Positions 45,518 to 56,340 are shown, counted from the first letter of the stretch. The stretch is 64,000 bases of DNA from Peribacillus frigoritolerans (GCF_030676415.1 NZ_JAUUTW010000004.1:1-64000); one strand, 5' to 3'. The notes: a model not told the origin generated them from the letters alone. Program-made: numbers and translations.

Positions 45518-47848
45518 TTATGATGAATGCGCTTCATCCTGTTCATCTTTAGTAACCAATACATTTCGTGGTTTACTGCCTTCATATGGACCGACAATTC
45601 CCCTCGCTTCCATTTCATCAATCAATCTTGCTGCCCGGGTATAGCCAATCCGGAAACGGCGTTGCAGCATGGAAACAGATGCAGTCTGCATTTCTACGAT
45701 CAAGGACACCGCATCCCCGTATAAATTATCTTCGACTTCACCATTTGAAGTTTCTGCAATTTCATCCGGTATCATCTCTTCGTTATATTGTGCTTTTTGC
45801 TGTGAAATGACATATGTGACAACTTCCTCGACTTCATTGTCGGATAAAAAGGCCCCTTGGACGCGAACCGGTTTTGAAGCTCCTGCAGGCAGGAAGAGCA
45901 TGTCACCCCGGCCTAACAGCTTTTCGGCTCCGCCCATGTCGAGGATCGTTCTCGAATCGGTCATTGATGAGACACTAAAAGCAATCCGAGATGGGATGTT
46001 CGCTTTAATGACCCCTGTAATTACATCCACGGATGGCCGCTGAGTGGCAATTATCAAATGGATGCCAGCGGCACGTGCCATTTGTGCAAGCCGTGTGATG
46101 GCATCCTCTACATCATTTGAGGCGACCATCATTAAATCTGCCAGCTCATCGACAATGACTACGATATAAGGCAAGAGCGGTTGTTTGGCATCTTCTTCAA
46201 TGTTATACCGGTTAATATAATCATTGTAGCCTTCAATATTACGCGTACCGGAATGAGAAAATAGCTCGTAGCGCCTTTCCATTTCACTGACCACTTTTTG
46301 TAAAGCCTGTGCAGCTTTCTTTGGATTTGTCACTACAGGTGCGAGTAAGTGGGGAATTCCATTATAGACATTCAACTCCACCATTTTTGGATCGATCATC
46401 ATCATTTTCACTTCATGCGGTTTTGCCCGCATCAGAATACTCGTGATAATCCCGTTGATACAAACGGATTTCCCGCTGCCAGTAGCACCGGCCACTAATA
46501 AATGCGGCATTTTATTGAGCTCCGCCTTAACCGCTTCACCAGAAATATTCCGCCCTAAGCCTATTTGCAGTTTTGCATCAGGCTTATCAACTTCTTTGGC
46601 CTCTAAAACTTCCCTTAATGACACCATCGCCACCTCGGAGTTAGGCACTTCTATTCCGATAGCCGATTTTCCGGGAATCGGAGCTTCGATCCTAATATCC
46701 TTTGCGGCAAGTGCCAGGGCCAAGTCATCGGAGAGGCTGACAATTTTACTTACCTTCACCCCTACATCCGGATGGACTTCGTATTTGGTTACGGCTGGGC
46801 CTAAATGAACTTGAGTGACTCTCGCTTTCACTCCAAAGCTATGAAAGGTGCGCTCAAGTTTTGCCGCATTTTCATGGATCAATTGGTACTCCCCGCTTTG
46901 ATCCGTTTTTTTGGGCTGCAATAACAAAGAAAGAGGCGGTAAAAGATATTCTTTATTCTCCACTTCCGTAAAATTCATAGGCGGAACGGCATCATCCTGC
47001 TCCTCTGCACTTTCAGCTGCAGGTTCCGTAACAACGGGAATTATTTCGTTTTCGTCGTTATAGGCTTTATCAGCAAAGCTGGAAATGATCCGTTCCGTCG
47101 CCATTTGCTGTGTTTCCTCTTCTTGATGAAGGGGCTGAACCGTTTCTTCCACCGGATCGTTTTCCCGTTTCTTCTTTTTCACGGGATTCTTTTTCTTTTC
47201 TTTTTTGTCTTCATTCCACGTTTTCATATCATCCCTGAATGCGGACCATTGCTTTTTGAAAAATCCGCCAAGACCCCTGAAAAACTTCCCGAGGGTTTCA
47301 CCTAACGTTTTCCCGGTCAATAGGACGGCACCTACAATGATAAAAAGGAATGAAACGATTTTCGATCCAGCTTCGTCGAATAAAAAGTATGAGGCTGCAA
47401 ATAATATCGCTCCAATCATACCGCCCCCAAGGTCCTTTGTGCTGGCCTTGCCGGTCACTTCCATCCAGAATAGTTCCCATGTATTCGAAATGACACTGGG
47501 CTTCGTAAACGGTCCTCCATCTGCAAGCATGTTAAACAGTGTCACATGACTTAGTAGGAGCATGCTCGCGACAAGGAAGTACATCCCGACAAATTGCCGT
47601 TTTAACAGGTAAGGGACCTCCCTTTTTATCATCAAATAGAACCCAGCTGCAATCGCTCCCAACAAAAAGAGGATATACCATTCCCCCATGAAGAAGCGGA
47701 TTAAAAAGACCGTCCCGTTTCCCACTGCTCCAAGCTTGGCAATGGCAATGATGGCCAAACCTATTAAAGTGAGGCCAATCAATTCATATTTAAGCGTTAG
47801 TTTTAACTTCTCTGTACTATTCTTTTTTCTGCGTTTCTTCTTTGCCAT
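45518..47848 (-). CDS. spoIIIE: DNA translocase SpoIIIE
   Basis: A 776-residue FtsK/SpoIIIE translocase. About four or five membrane segments fill residues ~20-190. A charged Lys/Glu linker spans ~200-300. The motor has Walker [18 protein letters not shown] near 465, Walker [15 protein letters not shown] near 570 and [14 protein letters not shown]. The C-terminal gamma winged helix (~705-770, [21 protein letters not shown]) reads SRS sequences. SpoIIIE pumps the chromosome into the forespore. The position between ylzJ/tepA and ymfC is conserved; the paralogue SftA is elsewhere. Confidence 0.96.
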   Translation of the reverse strand: MAKKKRRKKNSTEKLKLTLKYELIGLTLIGLAIIAIAKLGAVGNGTVFLIRFFMGEWYILFLLGAIAAGFYLMIKREVPYLLKRQFVGMYFLVASMLLLSHVTLFNMLADGGPFTKPSVISNTWELFWMEVTGKASTKDLGGGMIGAILFAASYFLFDEAGSKIVSFLFIIVGAVLLTGKTLGETLGKFFRGLGGFFKKQWSAFRDDMKTWNEDKKEKKKNPVKKKKRENDPVEETVQPLHQEEETQQMATERIISSFADKAYNDENEIIPVVTEPAAESAEEQDDAVPPMNFTEVENKEYLLPPLSLLLQPKKTDQSGEYQLIHENAAKLERTFHSFGVKARVTQVHLGPAVTKYEVHPDVGVKVSKIVSLSDDLALALAAKDIRIEAPIPGKSAIGIEVPNSEVAMVSLREVLEAKEVDKPDAKLQIGLGRNISGEAVKAELNKMPHLLVAGATGSGKSVCINGIITSILMRAKPHEVKMMMIDPKMVELNVYNGIPHLLAPVVTNPKKAAQALQKVVSEMERRYELFSHSGTRNIEGYNDYINRYNIEEDAKQPLLPYIVVIVDELADLMMVASNDVEDAITRLAQMARAAGIHLIIATQRPSVDVITGVIKANIPSRIAFSVSSMTDSRTILDMGGAEKLLGRGDMLFLPAGASKPVRVQGAFLSDNEVEEVVTYVISQQKAQYNEEMIPDEIAETSNGEVEDNLYGDAVSLIVEMQTASVSMLQRRFRIGYTRAARLIDEMEARGIVGPYEGSKPRNVLVTKDEQDEAHSS

Positions 47849-48022
47849 AATATCACCTGATTCTTCATGAAACTATTCTAACTTTCCTATTCAACATCAC
47901 TACATGATTTCCCTTCACGAAACAAACGTTCGTTCATTGATTATACCAAATAAAAATGCCCCTGTCCTTGATATATATACCATTTATTCTTAAAGCGAAC
48001 ATTTTGCCCATATAATGAATAA

Positions 48023-48040
48023 AGCAGCCAAGCGGCTGCT
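48023..48040 (-). terminator. Terminator of tepA-ylzJ
   Basis: AGCAGCC (48023-48029) pairs with GGCTGCT (48034-48040); TTTATT follows on the minus strand. The T-run is short. Confidence 0.55.
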
Positions 48041-48087
48041 GATTTTCATTCCAGTATATCATAATTTACCTCAGTTAGTCGTTTTTA

Positions 48088-48315
48088 CTAAGGATTCATC
48101 TGTTCGAACACATTTATGACAGCCCCCGGCTGAATGTGTACATTCATATAATCTTCAGGATCAGTGCTCACAATTCGATCAATGCGAAACGTGCGGCCAC
48201 CGTCATGTTCAACCATCACATGTACACCATTATAGATCATTTCTATTAAATTTGCCGTCTTCTCATGGTGATGAGGGAAAATTATTTCTTCAGGAACGAT
48301 CGTATAAAGCGTCAT
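48088..48315 (-). CDS. ylzJ: YlzJ-like protein
   Basis: A 75-residue protein, [13 protein letters not shown] then [30 protein letters not shown]. It is a small, probably cytoplasmic protein with unknown function, always found behind tepA in Bacilli. Its start overlaps the tepA stop by 4 bases. Confidence 0.92.
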   Translation of the reverse strand: MTLYTIVPEEIIFPHHHEKTANLIEMIYNGVHVMVEHDGGRTFRIDRIVSTDPEDYMNVHIQPGAVINVFEQMNP

Positions 48316-49058
48316 TGCAGAAGCCCCTCCTCTTCCCCGGCAATTTTTGGCCTTCTTTCTTCCATGAAGCTATTTAGTTTTCTCATGGCCTGGCCTACTC
48401 CTCCTACATCATCGATCATACCGATTTCAACTGCCTCGGCCCCGATTACATTCGTACCGATATCACGGGTTAAATTTCCTTTAGCAAACATTAATTCCTT
48501 AAAACTTTCTTCCGTAACGTTGGAATGCCGCGTAACAAATTTAATGACTCTTTCCTGCATTTTATCCAAGTATTCAAAGGTTTGAGGCACTCCAATGACT
48601 AGCCCTGTCAAACGAATGGGATGAATCGTCATCGTTGCTGTTTCTGCTATATAGCTATGGTCACACGAAACCGCAATCGGCACACCGATCGAGTGACCTC
48701 CCCCAAGTACAATCGAGACGGATGGCTTTGAAAGGGAAGCCAGCATTTCTGCGATGGCTAGTCCCGCTTCGACATCTCCTCCCACTGTATTTAAAATGAC
48801 AAGCAGCCCCTCTATATTGGGATTTTGTTCAATTGCCACAATTTGTGGAATTACATGTTCATATTTGGTCGTTTTATTTTGAGGCGGCAGCTGCATATGT
48901 CCTTCAATTTGTCCAATGATCGTCAAACAATGGATTTTTGAGTCCTGAGATAGTTGCGGAACATTAGTAGCCCCCAGCTGCTGGATCTTTTCGATTAAAG
49001 TTGAATTCTTACCTTCCTGCTTGCCTTCATTTTCATTTGGTAATGGTGCATTATCCAC
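48312..49058 (-). CDS. tepA: TepA, ClpP-like protease
   Basis: A 248-residue ClpP/crotonase-fold protein. [17 protein letters not shown] and [17 protein letters not shown] carry the oxyanion-hole glycines and the catalytic Ser; the family lacks an N-terminal signal. TepA (YmfB) of B. subtilis is reported to act in degradation related to protein export and spore protein turnover. It lies between rnjB and ylzJ, overlapping the latter. Confidence 0.94.
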   Translation of the reverse strand: MDNAPLPNENEGKQEGKNSTLIEKIQQLGATNVPQLSQDSKIHCLTIIGQIEGHMQLPPQNKTTKYEHVIPQIVAIEQNPNIEGLLVILNTVGGDVEAGLAIAEMLASLSKPSVSIVLGGGHSIGVPIAVSCDHSYIAETATMTIHPIRLTGLVIGVPQTFEYLDKMQERVIKFVTRHSNVTEESFKELMFAKGNLTRDIGTNVIGAEAVEIGMIDDVGGVGQAMRKLNSFMEERRPKIAGEEEGLLQ

Positions 49059-49144
49059 TATGCCAACCCCTTTCTCTTAAGCCTATAGCTTTATTATGTC
49101 TCGAGTCTCTGACTTCATTCTTCAAGATATAAGAGGTTTGACAC

Positions 49145-49180
49145 AAAAAAAGAACCCCTGACTGTTCAAATCAGGGGTTC
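49145..49180 (-). terminator. Rho-independent terminator of rnjB
   Basis: GAACCCCTGA (49152-49161) pairs with TCAGGGGTTC (49171-49180); seven T follow on the minus strand. Confidence 0.85.
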
Positions 49181-49185
49181 CTTAC

Positions 49186-50856
49186 TTAATATTCCATGAT
49201 GATTGGTAAAATCATTGGGCGGCGTTTCGTCTTTTCATAGAAGAATTGGTTTAACGCATCACGCATTTCCTGCTTTAGCGTGGACCAATCAAAAGGTTGG
49301 CGCGACCCATTTTTCTTTACGATTTCACTTACTATTTCAGTTGCTTCCCCAATCATTTTTTCTGATTCGCGAACATATACGAAGCCCCTTGAAATGATTT
49401 CAGGGCCAGCTGCAATGCTTTTATCCTGACGGTTCAACGTGACCACTACAATCAAAATGCCATCCTGGGATAACAAGCGCCGATCACGAAGAACGATATT
49501 ACCCACATCTCCAACACCGCTGCCATCTATCAAGATATTTCCTGCAGAGACTTTACCGGAAAGACCCATTTTATTGCTCTTTAGTTCGATGACATCACCT
49601 TTTTCGGCTACTATGATGTTTTCACGTTTAATCCCCGCAGCAATCCCAACTTTTTGATGGGCATATAAATGACGATATTCCCCATGTACAGGGATCAAGA
49701 ATTTAGGATTCATCAAATTGATCATCATTTTAAGTTCTTCCTGGCTGCCATGCCCTGTTACGTGGACTTTATATTTATTTGCAGATACCACTTCAGCTCC
49801 TACCCTGTATAGCAAATCGACGGTTTTGGATAAAATAAGTTCGCCGCCCTGTAGGGGTGATGCACTGATCAAAACTGTATCTCCCTTTTTGATCGTTACC
49901 TGCTTGTGGGTCTGTTTAGCCATTTTTTGAAGTGCCGCAATGGGCTCCCCCTGATGACCTGTCGATAACACGACGATTTCACGGTCGTCATACTGGCTAA
50001 TTTCATTAATTGGAATTATCAGCTCTTCTTCGACCTTTAAGTAGCCAAGGTTCAAGGCTGTTTCATAAACGCTTTGCAGGCTTTTTCCTACAACTGCCAC
50101 TTTTCTGCGACTTGCTGCCGCTGCATTGAAAACATGCTGAATACGGTTGATGTTCGAAGCGAAACACGCTACGATGATCCTTCCGGAGGCAGCATGAAAC
50201 ACCTCTGTAATATCTCTGGCCACAACTGCTTCTGATGTCGTATAACCTGGCCTCTCGGCACCGGTACTATCCGAAAGCAAGCATAGGACACCCTCTTCAC
50301 CGATACTAGCCATTTTACCGATTTCCGGTTTATATAAATCTGTTGCTGCTTGGTCGAATTTGAAATCCCCAGTATAAACGATTGCACCTTCACGAGTGTG
50401 GATCACGACTCCGACGGAATCGGGAATACTATGGTTAGTCCGGAAAAAAGACACGGCTGCTTGAGGGAAACTTAAAAGGGAATCCGAATCGATTTCAGTG
50501 AATGTTGCCCTGCCGTTAAAGCCATCTTCCTTTAATTTCGTTTTGATTAAAGCAAGTGTAAGCTTTGTTCCATAAACAGGAACCGGTAAATATTTCAAGA
50601 CATATGCGAGCGCTCCCATATGGTCTTCATGACCATGGGTAATGAATATCCCCTGCACCCGTTCCTTATTATCCATCAAATAAGAAATATCAGGGATAAC
50701 CGCATCGATTCCGAGCATTTCGTCTTCTGGCAGCATTAATCCTGCATCAAGAAGATAGATGTCCTCGTTCACCTCTACGACGTACATATTTTTACCAAGT
50801 TCCCCTTGTCCTCCAAGAGAAATCACTTTTATTCCATTATTTTTATCTTTACCCAA
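49186..50856 (-). CDS. rnjB: Ribonuclease J2
   Basis: A 556-residue metallo-beta-lactamase/beta-CASP RNase, starting at TTG 50856 behind AGGAGG. The metal motif FITHGHEDHMGAL near 72 is complete (HxHxDH), with YTGDFKFD near 165 and VHGEYRHL near 390. B. subtilis J2 is the weaker partner of J1 and works in the J1/J2 complex. Identity as J2 rather than J1 rests on the position between dapA and tepA and the length (555 in B. subtilis). Confidence 0.93.
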   Translation of the reverse strand: MGKDKNNGIKVISLGGQGELGKNMYVVEVNEDIYLLDAGLMLPEDEMLGIDAVIPDISYLMDNKERVQGIFITHGHEDHMGALAYVLKYLPVPVYGTKLTLALIKTKLKEDGFNGRATFTEIDSDSLLSFPQAAVSFFRTNHSIPDSVGVVIHTREGAIVYTGDFKFDQAATDLYKPEIGKMASIGEEGVLCLLSDSTGAERPGYTTSEAVVARDITEVFHAASGRIIVACFASNINRIQHVFNAAAASRRKVAVVGKSLQSVYETALNLGYLKVEEELIIPINEISQYDDREIVVLSTGHQGEPIAALQKMAKQTHKQVTIKKGDTVLISASPLQGGELILSKTVDLLYRVGAEVVSANKYKVHVTGHGSQEELKMMINLMNPKFLIPVHGEYRHLYAHQKVGIAAGIKRENIIVAEKGDVIELKSNKMGLSGKVSAGNILIDGSGVGDVGNIVLRDRRLLSQDGILIVVVTLNRQDKSIAAGPEIISRGFVYVRESEKMIGEATEIVSEIVKKNGSRQPFDWSTLKQEMRDALNQFFYEKTKRRPMILPIIMEY

Positions 50857-50904
50857 TCGAATATCCTCCTTAAAAAATCCCGTTCATAATTTCCCAATGA
50901 TTTC

Positions 50905-50934
50905 ATTATAACCGATGTTCAAAAAACATGACAA
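50905..50934 (-). promoter_or_regulatory. Sigma-A promoter of rnjB
   Basis: On the minus strand TTGTCA (50929-50934), 18 bases, perfect TATAAT (50905-50910). It gives a leader of ~40 bases. Confidence 0.7.
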
Positions 50935-51097
50935 CACTTACCATTTTCAGAGGGACTTTTTCATTTAATTCAAAAAAACAACTTATTATGTAAGAGATCC
51001 TTTGTACTTTTAATCCAGTTTCGATTGATCATAAAAAAATTCAAATATTTTCATCCCGAAATCGGAAAGTATATCCCATTCATATACATCATTATGT

Positions 51098-51130
51098 AAA
51101 AACAAGCCAATCTTCAACGATCAGCTTGTT
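51098..51130 (-). terminator. Rho-independent terminator of the asd-dapG-dapA operon
   Basis: AACAAGC (51101-51107) pairs with GCTTGTT (51124-51130); TTTTTACAT follows on the minus strand. Confidence 0.7.
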
Positions 51131-51140
51131 CCGTGTCTTT

Positions 51141-52007
51141 TTATTTTTTTAATACCTTGGTTAATGCAAGGCGCTCCTGCTCCGTCAATGGCACGATTGG
51201 AAGTCTCACCGATCCAACGTCAATTCCATATAACTGAAGCGCTGTTTTGACAGGTGCAGGGCTTGGCGCTGCAAACAAACCTTTTATAAGCGGTAACAGT
51301 TCCTGATGCAGCTTGGCTGCCTGTTTCAAGTTCCCACTGATGAAGGCCTCCACTATTTTCTGCAACTCATTACCAGCAATATGTGAAGCAACCGATACTA
51401 CACCCACACCACCAATTGCCAATACTGGGAGTGTTAAAGCGTCGTCCCCACTATATAATGCAAAATCTTCATCCGTGCCGGCTATGATTTGGGTCATAGC
51501 GTTTAAATCCCCGCTCGCTTCCTTAACGGCTACGATATTAGGAATTTTTGAAAGGCGGATGATCGTTTCCGGTTCAATGTTAACCGAAGCGCGCCCAGGG
51601 ATATTATATACCATAACAGGAAGCGTCGTACTAGCTGCAATAGCCTTAAAATGCTGGTACAGACCTTCTTGATTCGTTTTACTATAATACGGTGCCACCA
51701 GCATTATCGCATCGGCGCCATTTTGTTCCGCTTTTTTTGTCAACTCGATGGAAGCATACGTATTGTTGCTTCCTGTACCCATGATGATGGGCACACGTTT
51801 TTCAACAACCTTAGAAACATGACGCAATAACGCAATTTTCTCCTCCGAAGATAAAGTTGGAGATTCCCCTGTCGTTCCCGAAAGCACAAGTGAGTCGGTT
51901 CCATTCGTTAATAAGTAATTAACCAATGAAGTCGTCTTTTGAAAATCGACATTTCCCTTGCTATCGAAAGGGGTGACCATTGCGGTTGATACTCTACCAA
52001 ATATCAT
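51141..52007 (-). CDS. dapA: 4-hydroxy-tetrahydrodipicolinate synthase DapA
   Basis: A 288-residue aldolase-fold enzyme. The second ATG (52007, MIFGRVSTAMVTPF) is preferred, 7 bases behind GAGGTG. GTTGESPTL near 46, VYNIPGRAS near 134 (catalytic Tyr) and IVAVKEASGD near 160 (Schiff-base Lys) are all present. It condenses pyruvate with aspartate semialdehyde, the branch point to lysine, peptidoglycan and dipicolinate. It is the last gene of asd-dapG-dapA. Confidence 0.97.
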   Translation of the reverse strand: MIFGRVSTAMVTPFDSKGNVDFQKTTSLVNYLLTNGTDSLVLSGTTGESPTLSSEEKIALLRHVSKVVEKRVPIIMGTGSNNTYASIELTKKAEQNGADAIMLVAPYYSKTNQEGLYQHFKAIAASTTLPVMVYNIPGRASVNIEPETIIRLSKIPNIVAVKEASGDLNAMTQIIAGTDEDFALYSGDDALTLPVLAIGGVGVVSVASHIAGNELQKIVEAFISGNLKQAAKLHQELLPLIKGLFAAPSPAPVKTALQLYGIDVGSVRLPIVPLTEQERLALTKVLKK

Positions 52008-52057
52008 CATCTAACACCTCTTTAATTTTTAAAACCTTTATTTATTAAAAAACCTGA

Positions 52058-53284
52058 TTATTGGACTTCCCCTTCATGCAATTGAAATGCATAGTGCAGG
52101 GAATTAACGGCTTCTATTAAATCTTCTTCTTTTACGAGTACCCAAATTGTCGTATGGCTGTCCGCTGACTGGAGAATGGCAATTTCCTTTTCGGAAAGCG
52201 CTGTGACAATCTTCGCTGCAACGCCTGGTACTCCATTGATGCCTGCACCGACTACTGATACCTTGGCACAATTCCTTTCAATGACCGGTTCATGACCAAG
52301 CTCGGCCAAAATCGAGAGGGCAAGTTCTGTCATCTCTTCCGAAACGGTATAAACTACGCCACTTGGATATATATTTATAAAGTCCACTGAAATGGAGGCA
52401 TTGGCCATTGCTTTAAAAACTTCTGCCTGCAGATTATATTGATCTTTTTTCGCACGGACCTTGATTTGAGTGATCTTTGGTACATGGGCAATCCCGGTCA
52501 CGAGCCTTTCACGTATGTCACTACCCTGGCTTCCCTTGTTCAAGCTTGTAACAAGTGTTCCCAAACCTTCGCTATATGTTGACCTTATCCGAATCGGGAC
52601 TTTCGCCTGCATCGCAATTTCAACAGCTCTCGGATGAATGACCTTCGCCCCTTGATATGCCATGTTGCAAACTTCCGTATATGAAACGATTGATAATGGA
52701 CGAGCTTGATCGGCGATACGCGGATCTGCCGTCATGATTCCTTCCACATCCGTAAAGATATCGACCCGCTCAGCTTGCAATGCGGCGCCTAATGCAGCTG
52801 CTGAAGTATCACTTCCACCACGGCCGATGGTCGTGATGTCCCCGTTTTTAGCAGCTCCCTGGAAACCTGCTACAACGACAACATCCTTCACCTCAAGTTC
52901 TTTCATGAGACGATCGCATTTCATTTCGATTATTTTCGCACTTGAATAGTCGGTATTCGTCAAGAATCCCGCTTGAGCTCCAGTATAAGCGACCGCATCA
53001 ATACCATGTTCCAAGAGCATGTTCGTAAATACGACAGATGATATCGTTTCTCCTACTGACATAAGTAAATCCTGTTCTCGTTTTGACAGGCTGGCTTTCG
53101 CTCCATTTACTAGGGAAAGTAAGGTATCCGTTGCATAAGGATCGCCTTTTCTTCCCATTGCTGAAACCACAACCACCACTTTATAGCCTTCTTTAATCGC
53201 ATTTTCAATATGCCCCTTGGCAAATGAACGGCTTTCCTCATCACGAACGGAAGTCCCACCGTATTTCTGGACGATAATTTTCAT
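52058..53284 (-). CDS. dapG: Aspartokinase I (DapG)
   Basis: A 408-residue aspartokinase starting MKIIVQKYGGTS at ATG 53284 behind GGGGTG. The kinase domain (1-~235) has KYGGTSVRD and ITTIGRGGSDTSAAALG. Two ACT domains follow (~260-408). B. subtilis DapG is the diaminopimelate-sensitive isoenzyme. It lies between asd and dapA, with a hairpin (53307-53329) before it. Confidence 0.96.
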   Translation of the reverse strand: MKIIVQKYGGTSVRDEESRSFAKGHIENAIKEGYKVVVVVSAMGRKGDPYATDTLLSLVNGAKASLSKREQDLLMSVGETISSVVFTNMLLEHGIDAVAYTGAQAGFLTNTDYSSAKIIEMKCDRLMKELEVKDVVVVAGFQGAAKNGDITTIGRGGSDTSAAALGAALQAERVDIFTDVEGIMTADPRIADQARPLSIVSYTEVCNMAYQGAKVIHPRAVEIAMQAKVPIRIRSTYSEGLGTLVTSLNKGSQGSDIRERLVTGIAHVPKITQIKVRAKKDQYNLQAEVFKAMANASISVDFINIYPSGVVYTVSEEMTELALSILAELGHEPVIERNCAKVSVVGAGINGVPGVAAKIVTALSEKEIAILQSADSHTTIWVLVKEEDLIEAVNSLHYAFQLHEGEVQ

Positions 53285-53306
53285 AATATGCACCCCAAAT
53301 ATAAGC

Positions 53307-53329
53307 CAGCTTCCCGATCCGGGAAGCTG
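53307..53329 (-). repeat. Hairpin between asd and dapG without T-run
   Basis: A 10-bp perfect stem CAGCTTCCCG/CGGGAAGCTG with a 3-base loop. No T-run follows on the minus strand, so it looks more like an mRNA-stabilising or processing hairpin than a terminator. Confidence 0.6.
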
Positions 53330-53389
53330 ACAAAAACTCTCTATCCTATTGGAATTTAATTTTCTGTCGAGTTCATAAAGAATAAATTA

Positions 53390-54445
53390 TTACTTAACGG
53401 TAACCAAACCTAATTTCAAAAGGCTTTCAGCAATTTGAACGGAATTCCAAGCTGCACCCTTTAATAGATTATCGGAAACCACCCATAAATGGAAGCCTTT
53501 ATCTTCATCCAAATCTTTGCGTATCCGACCGACGAATACATCATTCTTGCCGACGGATGAAGCTGGCGTAGGGTAAACTTGTTGTTCCGGTTCATCTTCT
53601 AACACTATTCCAGGTGCCGTTCTCATTAAATCTTTGATTTGAGAAGCCGCTATGCCTTCTTTTTCAACTTCAATGTATACAGATTCCGAATGACCTGTTA
53701 CAACAGGAAGCCTCACGCAAGTTGCAGCCACTGGAAGGTCTTGCATATGCATGATTTTCTTTGTTTCATTAATCATTTTCATCTCTTCGAATGTGTACCC
53801 GTTATCTTGGAATTTATCGATTTGGGGAATGACGTTAAATGCGATTTGATAATGCTTTTCGTCCCCTTTTACCGGTAAAATTTTCGGTTCTATTTCTTTT
53901 TCATCAAGCAAGTCGCGAGCCTGTTCCTTTAATTCATTTATCGCTGCAGCACCAGCACCAGAAACAGCCTGGTAGGTAGAAACAACAATTTTTGATAAGC
54001 CGTATGACTGGCGGATAGGTTCTAATGCCACAACCATTTGGATAGTTGAACAATTCGGGTTTGCAATGATCCCATTATGCTGTTTCAAGTCTTCTTCATT
54101 TACTTCAGGAACGACTAGCGGCACATTTTCATCCATGCGGAAAGCGCTCGTATTATCCACTACTATCGCACCGCGTTTCACTGCTTCTGGAGCCAATTCC
54201 TTAGACACGCTTCCTCCAGCACTGAATAAAGCGATATCGATGCCTTCAAAGCTTTCAGGTTTTGCTTCCTGCACTTCGATTTCTTCGCCCTTAAACGTAA
54301 GTTTGATTCCTGCGGAACGAGCCGATGATAAAAAGATGATTTTCTTAATCGGTAAGTCCCTTTGTTCGAGTGTTGAAATCATTTGTTGTCCTACTGCTCC
54401 AGTTGCTCCCACAACTGCAATACGCAATCCCTGTGTCTCAGTCAT
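53390..54445 (-). CDS. asd: Aspartate-semialdehyde dehydrogenase
   Basis: A 351-residue enzyme (B. subtilis 346). [12 protein letters not shown] near 12 binds [15 protein letters not shown] near 130 has the catalytic Cys; VPEVNEEDL and the C-terminal [15 protein letters not shown] are also typical. It reduces aspartyl phosphate to the semialdehyde for DapA, threonine and methionine. It follows dpaB after 210 bases, which include an extended -10 (TGTTAAAAT, 54519-54527) suggesting a vegetative promoter of its own. Confidence 0.97.
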   Translation of the reverse strand: MTETQGLRIAVVGATGAVGQQMISTLEQRDLPIKKIIFLSSARSAGIKLTFKGEEIEVQEAKPESFEGIDIALFSAGGSVSKELAPEAVKRGAIVVDNTSAFRMDENVPLVVPEVNEEDLKQHNGIIANPNCSTIQMVVALEPIRQSYGLSKIVVSTYQAVSGAGAAAINELKEQARDLLDEKEIEPKILPVKGDEKHYQIAFNVIPQIDKFQDNGYTFEEMKMINETKKIMHMQDLPVAATCVRLPVVTGHSESVYIEVEKEGIAASQIKDLMRTAPGIVLEDEPEQQVYPTPASSVGKNDVFVGRIRKDLDEDKGFHLWVVSDNLLKGAAWNSVQIAESLLKLGLVTVK

Positions 54446-54518
54446 TTATACATACTCCTTTTCTATCTCTTGATTAGTTATTTGTTGGATTTATTACTTC
54501 TTGTTCAGAATATCATTT

Positions 54519-54527
54519 ATTTTAACA
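54519..54527 (-). promoter_or_regulatory. Candidate extended -10 for asd
   Basis: On the minus strand TGTTAAAAT, 75 bases before asd, without a clear -35. It would separate growth-time asd-dapG-dapA expression from the sporulation-time dpaAB transcript. Confidence 0.35.
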
Positions 54528-54656
54528 CATTAACATTCCAAAGGGTCGCACTTTAACAAAATATTCTGCTAGTGGAGTGGTTTTTTATAACTTCAACCTA
54601 CAAATTTATGCATATATGTCAGTCGCTAGAAAGCGGAATCCGTGGCAGAAACTTGT

Positions 54657-55259
54657 TCAGGCTAAATCATCCTTGAACCTTTCGACGATGACCGGTTGAA
54701 TCTGTTCCCTTTCCAGTGCCGATATGATCGTATCCCTTATCATGCTCATCCTTGCAACCATGGAACTTGGTTTGCCTGTGGGATTATCCTGGCCATATGG
54801 AACGAAATAAATATCTTTTGCTGCCATCAGCCTCATTAGATTGACACCATTTAACCCAAGTGCATCATTTGTTGATATCGCGATCACGACTGGACGGTGA
54901 TTTCGCATCGTCGCTTTTGCAGCCATAAGTACTGGCGAATCGGTAAGAGCATTTGCCATTTTACTCATTGAGTTACCCGTTAAAGGAGCGATCACCATGC
55001 AATCAAGTGGCAATTTAGGTCCTAAAGGCTCTGCTTTGACGATTGTATCAACGACATGATTCCCCGTCAATTTTTCTATTCTTTCGACCCAATCCTCGCC
55101 CTTTCCAAAACGGGTTTCCGTGTTTTGAACAGTCGATGTTACGATTGGAATGACTTCCGCACCTTCATTTACCAGTTTTTCTATTTCAGGAAACACTTCA
55201 TCATATGTGCAATGTGATCCCGTTAATCCGAAACCAATCCGTTTACCTTTGAGACTCAT
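54657..55259 (-). CDS. dpaB: Dipicolinate synthase subunit B
   Basis: A 200-residue flavoprotein of the HFCD fold (SpoVFB). IGFGLTGSHCTYDEV near 8, MVIAPLTGNSMSKMANALTD near 88 and STNDALGLNG near 132 are conserved. With DpaA it makes dipicolinic acid from dihydrodipicolinate in the mother cell. It overlaps dpaA by 4 bases. Confidence 0.97.
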   Translation of the reverse strand: MSLKGKRIGFGLTGSHCTYDEVFPEIEKLVNEGAEVIPIVTSTVQNTETRFGKGEDWVERIEKLTGNHVVDTIVKAEPLGPKLPLDCMVIAPLTGNSMSKMANALTDSPVLMAAKATMRNHRPVVIAISTNDALGLNGVNLMRLMAAKDIYFVPYGQDNPTGKPSSMVARMSMIRDTIISALEREQIQPVIVERFKDDLA

Positions 55260-56158
55260 ATTATTTTCCCCTTCCTTTTCAAGAACTCACCTTGAATCAA
55301 TTGTCCCAGTGCATTCGCTAATATCTGACCTGCTGTTTTCGGGGCAACTATACCCGGCAGGCTCGGTGCCAACAGCGCCTTAATTCCCCTTTTTTCAGCG
55401 TAACGAAAATCGGTCCCCCCCGGTTTTGAAGCAAGGTCGATGATTAATGTATGAACGGGCATATTGGCTATAACTTTTGCGGTAATTATCGGAAAAGGAA
55501 TCGTATTGATACATATATCAACATTTTTCATTTCTGCAGCAAGGTCATTTAAATGAAAAGGGGTTAATGCCATTTCACTGATCCTCGCAATATCTTCGCT
55601 TTTTCTTGCCCCCACCTTTACTTTTGCCCCAAGTGCCTGGAATGACCGTGCTACACTCATACCGACCCTTCCCAGTCCGAGAACGGCTACATTCGATCCA
55701 TGGATAGTAAAGTCCGTATGTTGAATGGCCATCATGATCGCACCCTCAACAGTGGGAATCGAATTATAAATAGCCACATCATCACGTTCGAACAATAGAA
55801 CAAGTTTGCGATCCACTTTCTTGAATATCTCATTGAGGTAATCGTTACTGATTCCTGCATAAAAAATGCAATGTGCCGGGGTATTTTTTATCATTTCTTC
55901 AGTCAAAACAACCTCTTCACTGGAAAAGATCGTTTCTACTTTCCCATCTGAATCCGTACCCCGGACAGGTAAAATAACTGAATCTAATTCCTTGAAGTTT
56001 ATATCTTCCATTTTTTCCTTAACCGCTCCGGTAAAAGCATGGTCAAGCTGTTCAAAACCTACCAATAATAGCTTTGCATCAAGCTCCGTCAGTTTACGGA
56101 CAACTTCAAGCTGACGCGCATCTCCACCAATTACAGCGATTTGCATGCCTGTAAGCAT
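55256..56158 (-). CDS. dpaA: Dipicolinate synthase subunit A
   Basis: A 300-residue subunit (SpoVFA; ~297 in B. subtilis) starting MLTGMQIAVIGGDAR at ATG 56158, behind GAAGGTG. The first ~20 residues of the open frame are read-through. VAVLGLGRVGMSVARSFQ near 152 is a Rossmann NAD(P) motif. It makes dipicolinic acid with DpaB, giving spores their heat resistance. A sigma-K-like promoter lies ~110 bases upstream and the ymxH terminator just before it. Confidence 0.97.
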   Translation of the reverse strand: MLTGMQIAVIGGDARQLEVVRKLTELDAKLLLVGFEQLDHAFTGAVKEKMEDINFKELDSVILPVRGTDSDGKVETIFSSEEVVLTEEMIKNTPAHCIFYAGISNDYLNEIFKKVDRKLVLLFERDDVAIYNSIPTVEGAIMMAIQHTDFTIHGSNVAVLGLGRVGMSVARSFQALGAKVKVGARKSEDIARISEMALTPFHLNDLAAEMKNVDICINTIPFPIITAKVIANMPVHTLIIDLASKPGGTDFRYAEKRGIKALLAPSLPGIVAPKTAGQILANALGQLIQGEFLKRKGKII

Positions 56159-56265
56159 TAAAACCGTCACCTTCTTTATATAAAAGATCCTAAACATTCC
56201 TTGCCTCATGATACAATTCCTTCAGGAAGCAATTCGGTTTTTGCTACATTCTCTAGTTACCCTGC

Positions 56266-56294
56266 CATCTTATGTTTTCACTTAAAAAACGGTG
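56266..56294 (-). promoter_or_regulatory. Sigma-K-like promoter of dpaAB
   Basis: On the minus strand CACC (56291-56294), 16 bases, CATAAGATG (56266-56274); the consensus is mACm-16/17-CATAnnnTA. spoVF is known to be sigma-K dependent. Confidence 0.6.
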
Positions 56295-56306
56295 ATAAGA
56301 AAAGAA

Positions 56307-56340
56307 AAAACGCCTTAGCTATTGCCAGCTAAGGCGTTTT
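56307..56340 (-). terminator. Rho-independent terminator of ymxH
   Basis: A perfect 14-bp stem (56307-56320 with 56327-56340) begins with AAAA and ends with TTTT; TTCTTTTC follows on the minus strand. Confidence 0.85.

Noticed and set aside
53307-53329. Terminator between asd and dapG
   Set aside because: The stem is strong but no T-run follows on the minus strand and the genes form a known operon.
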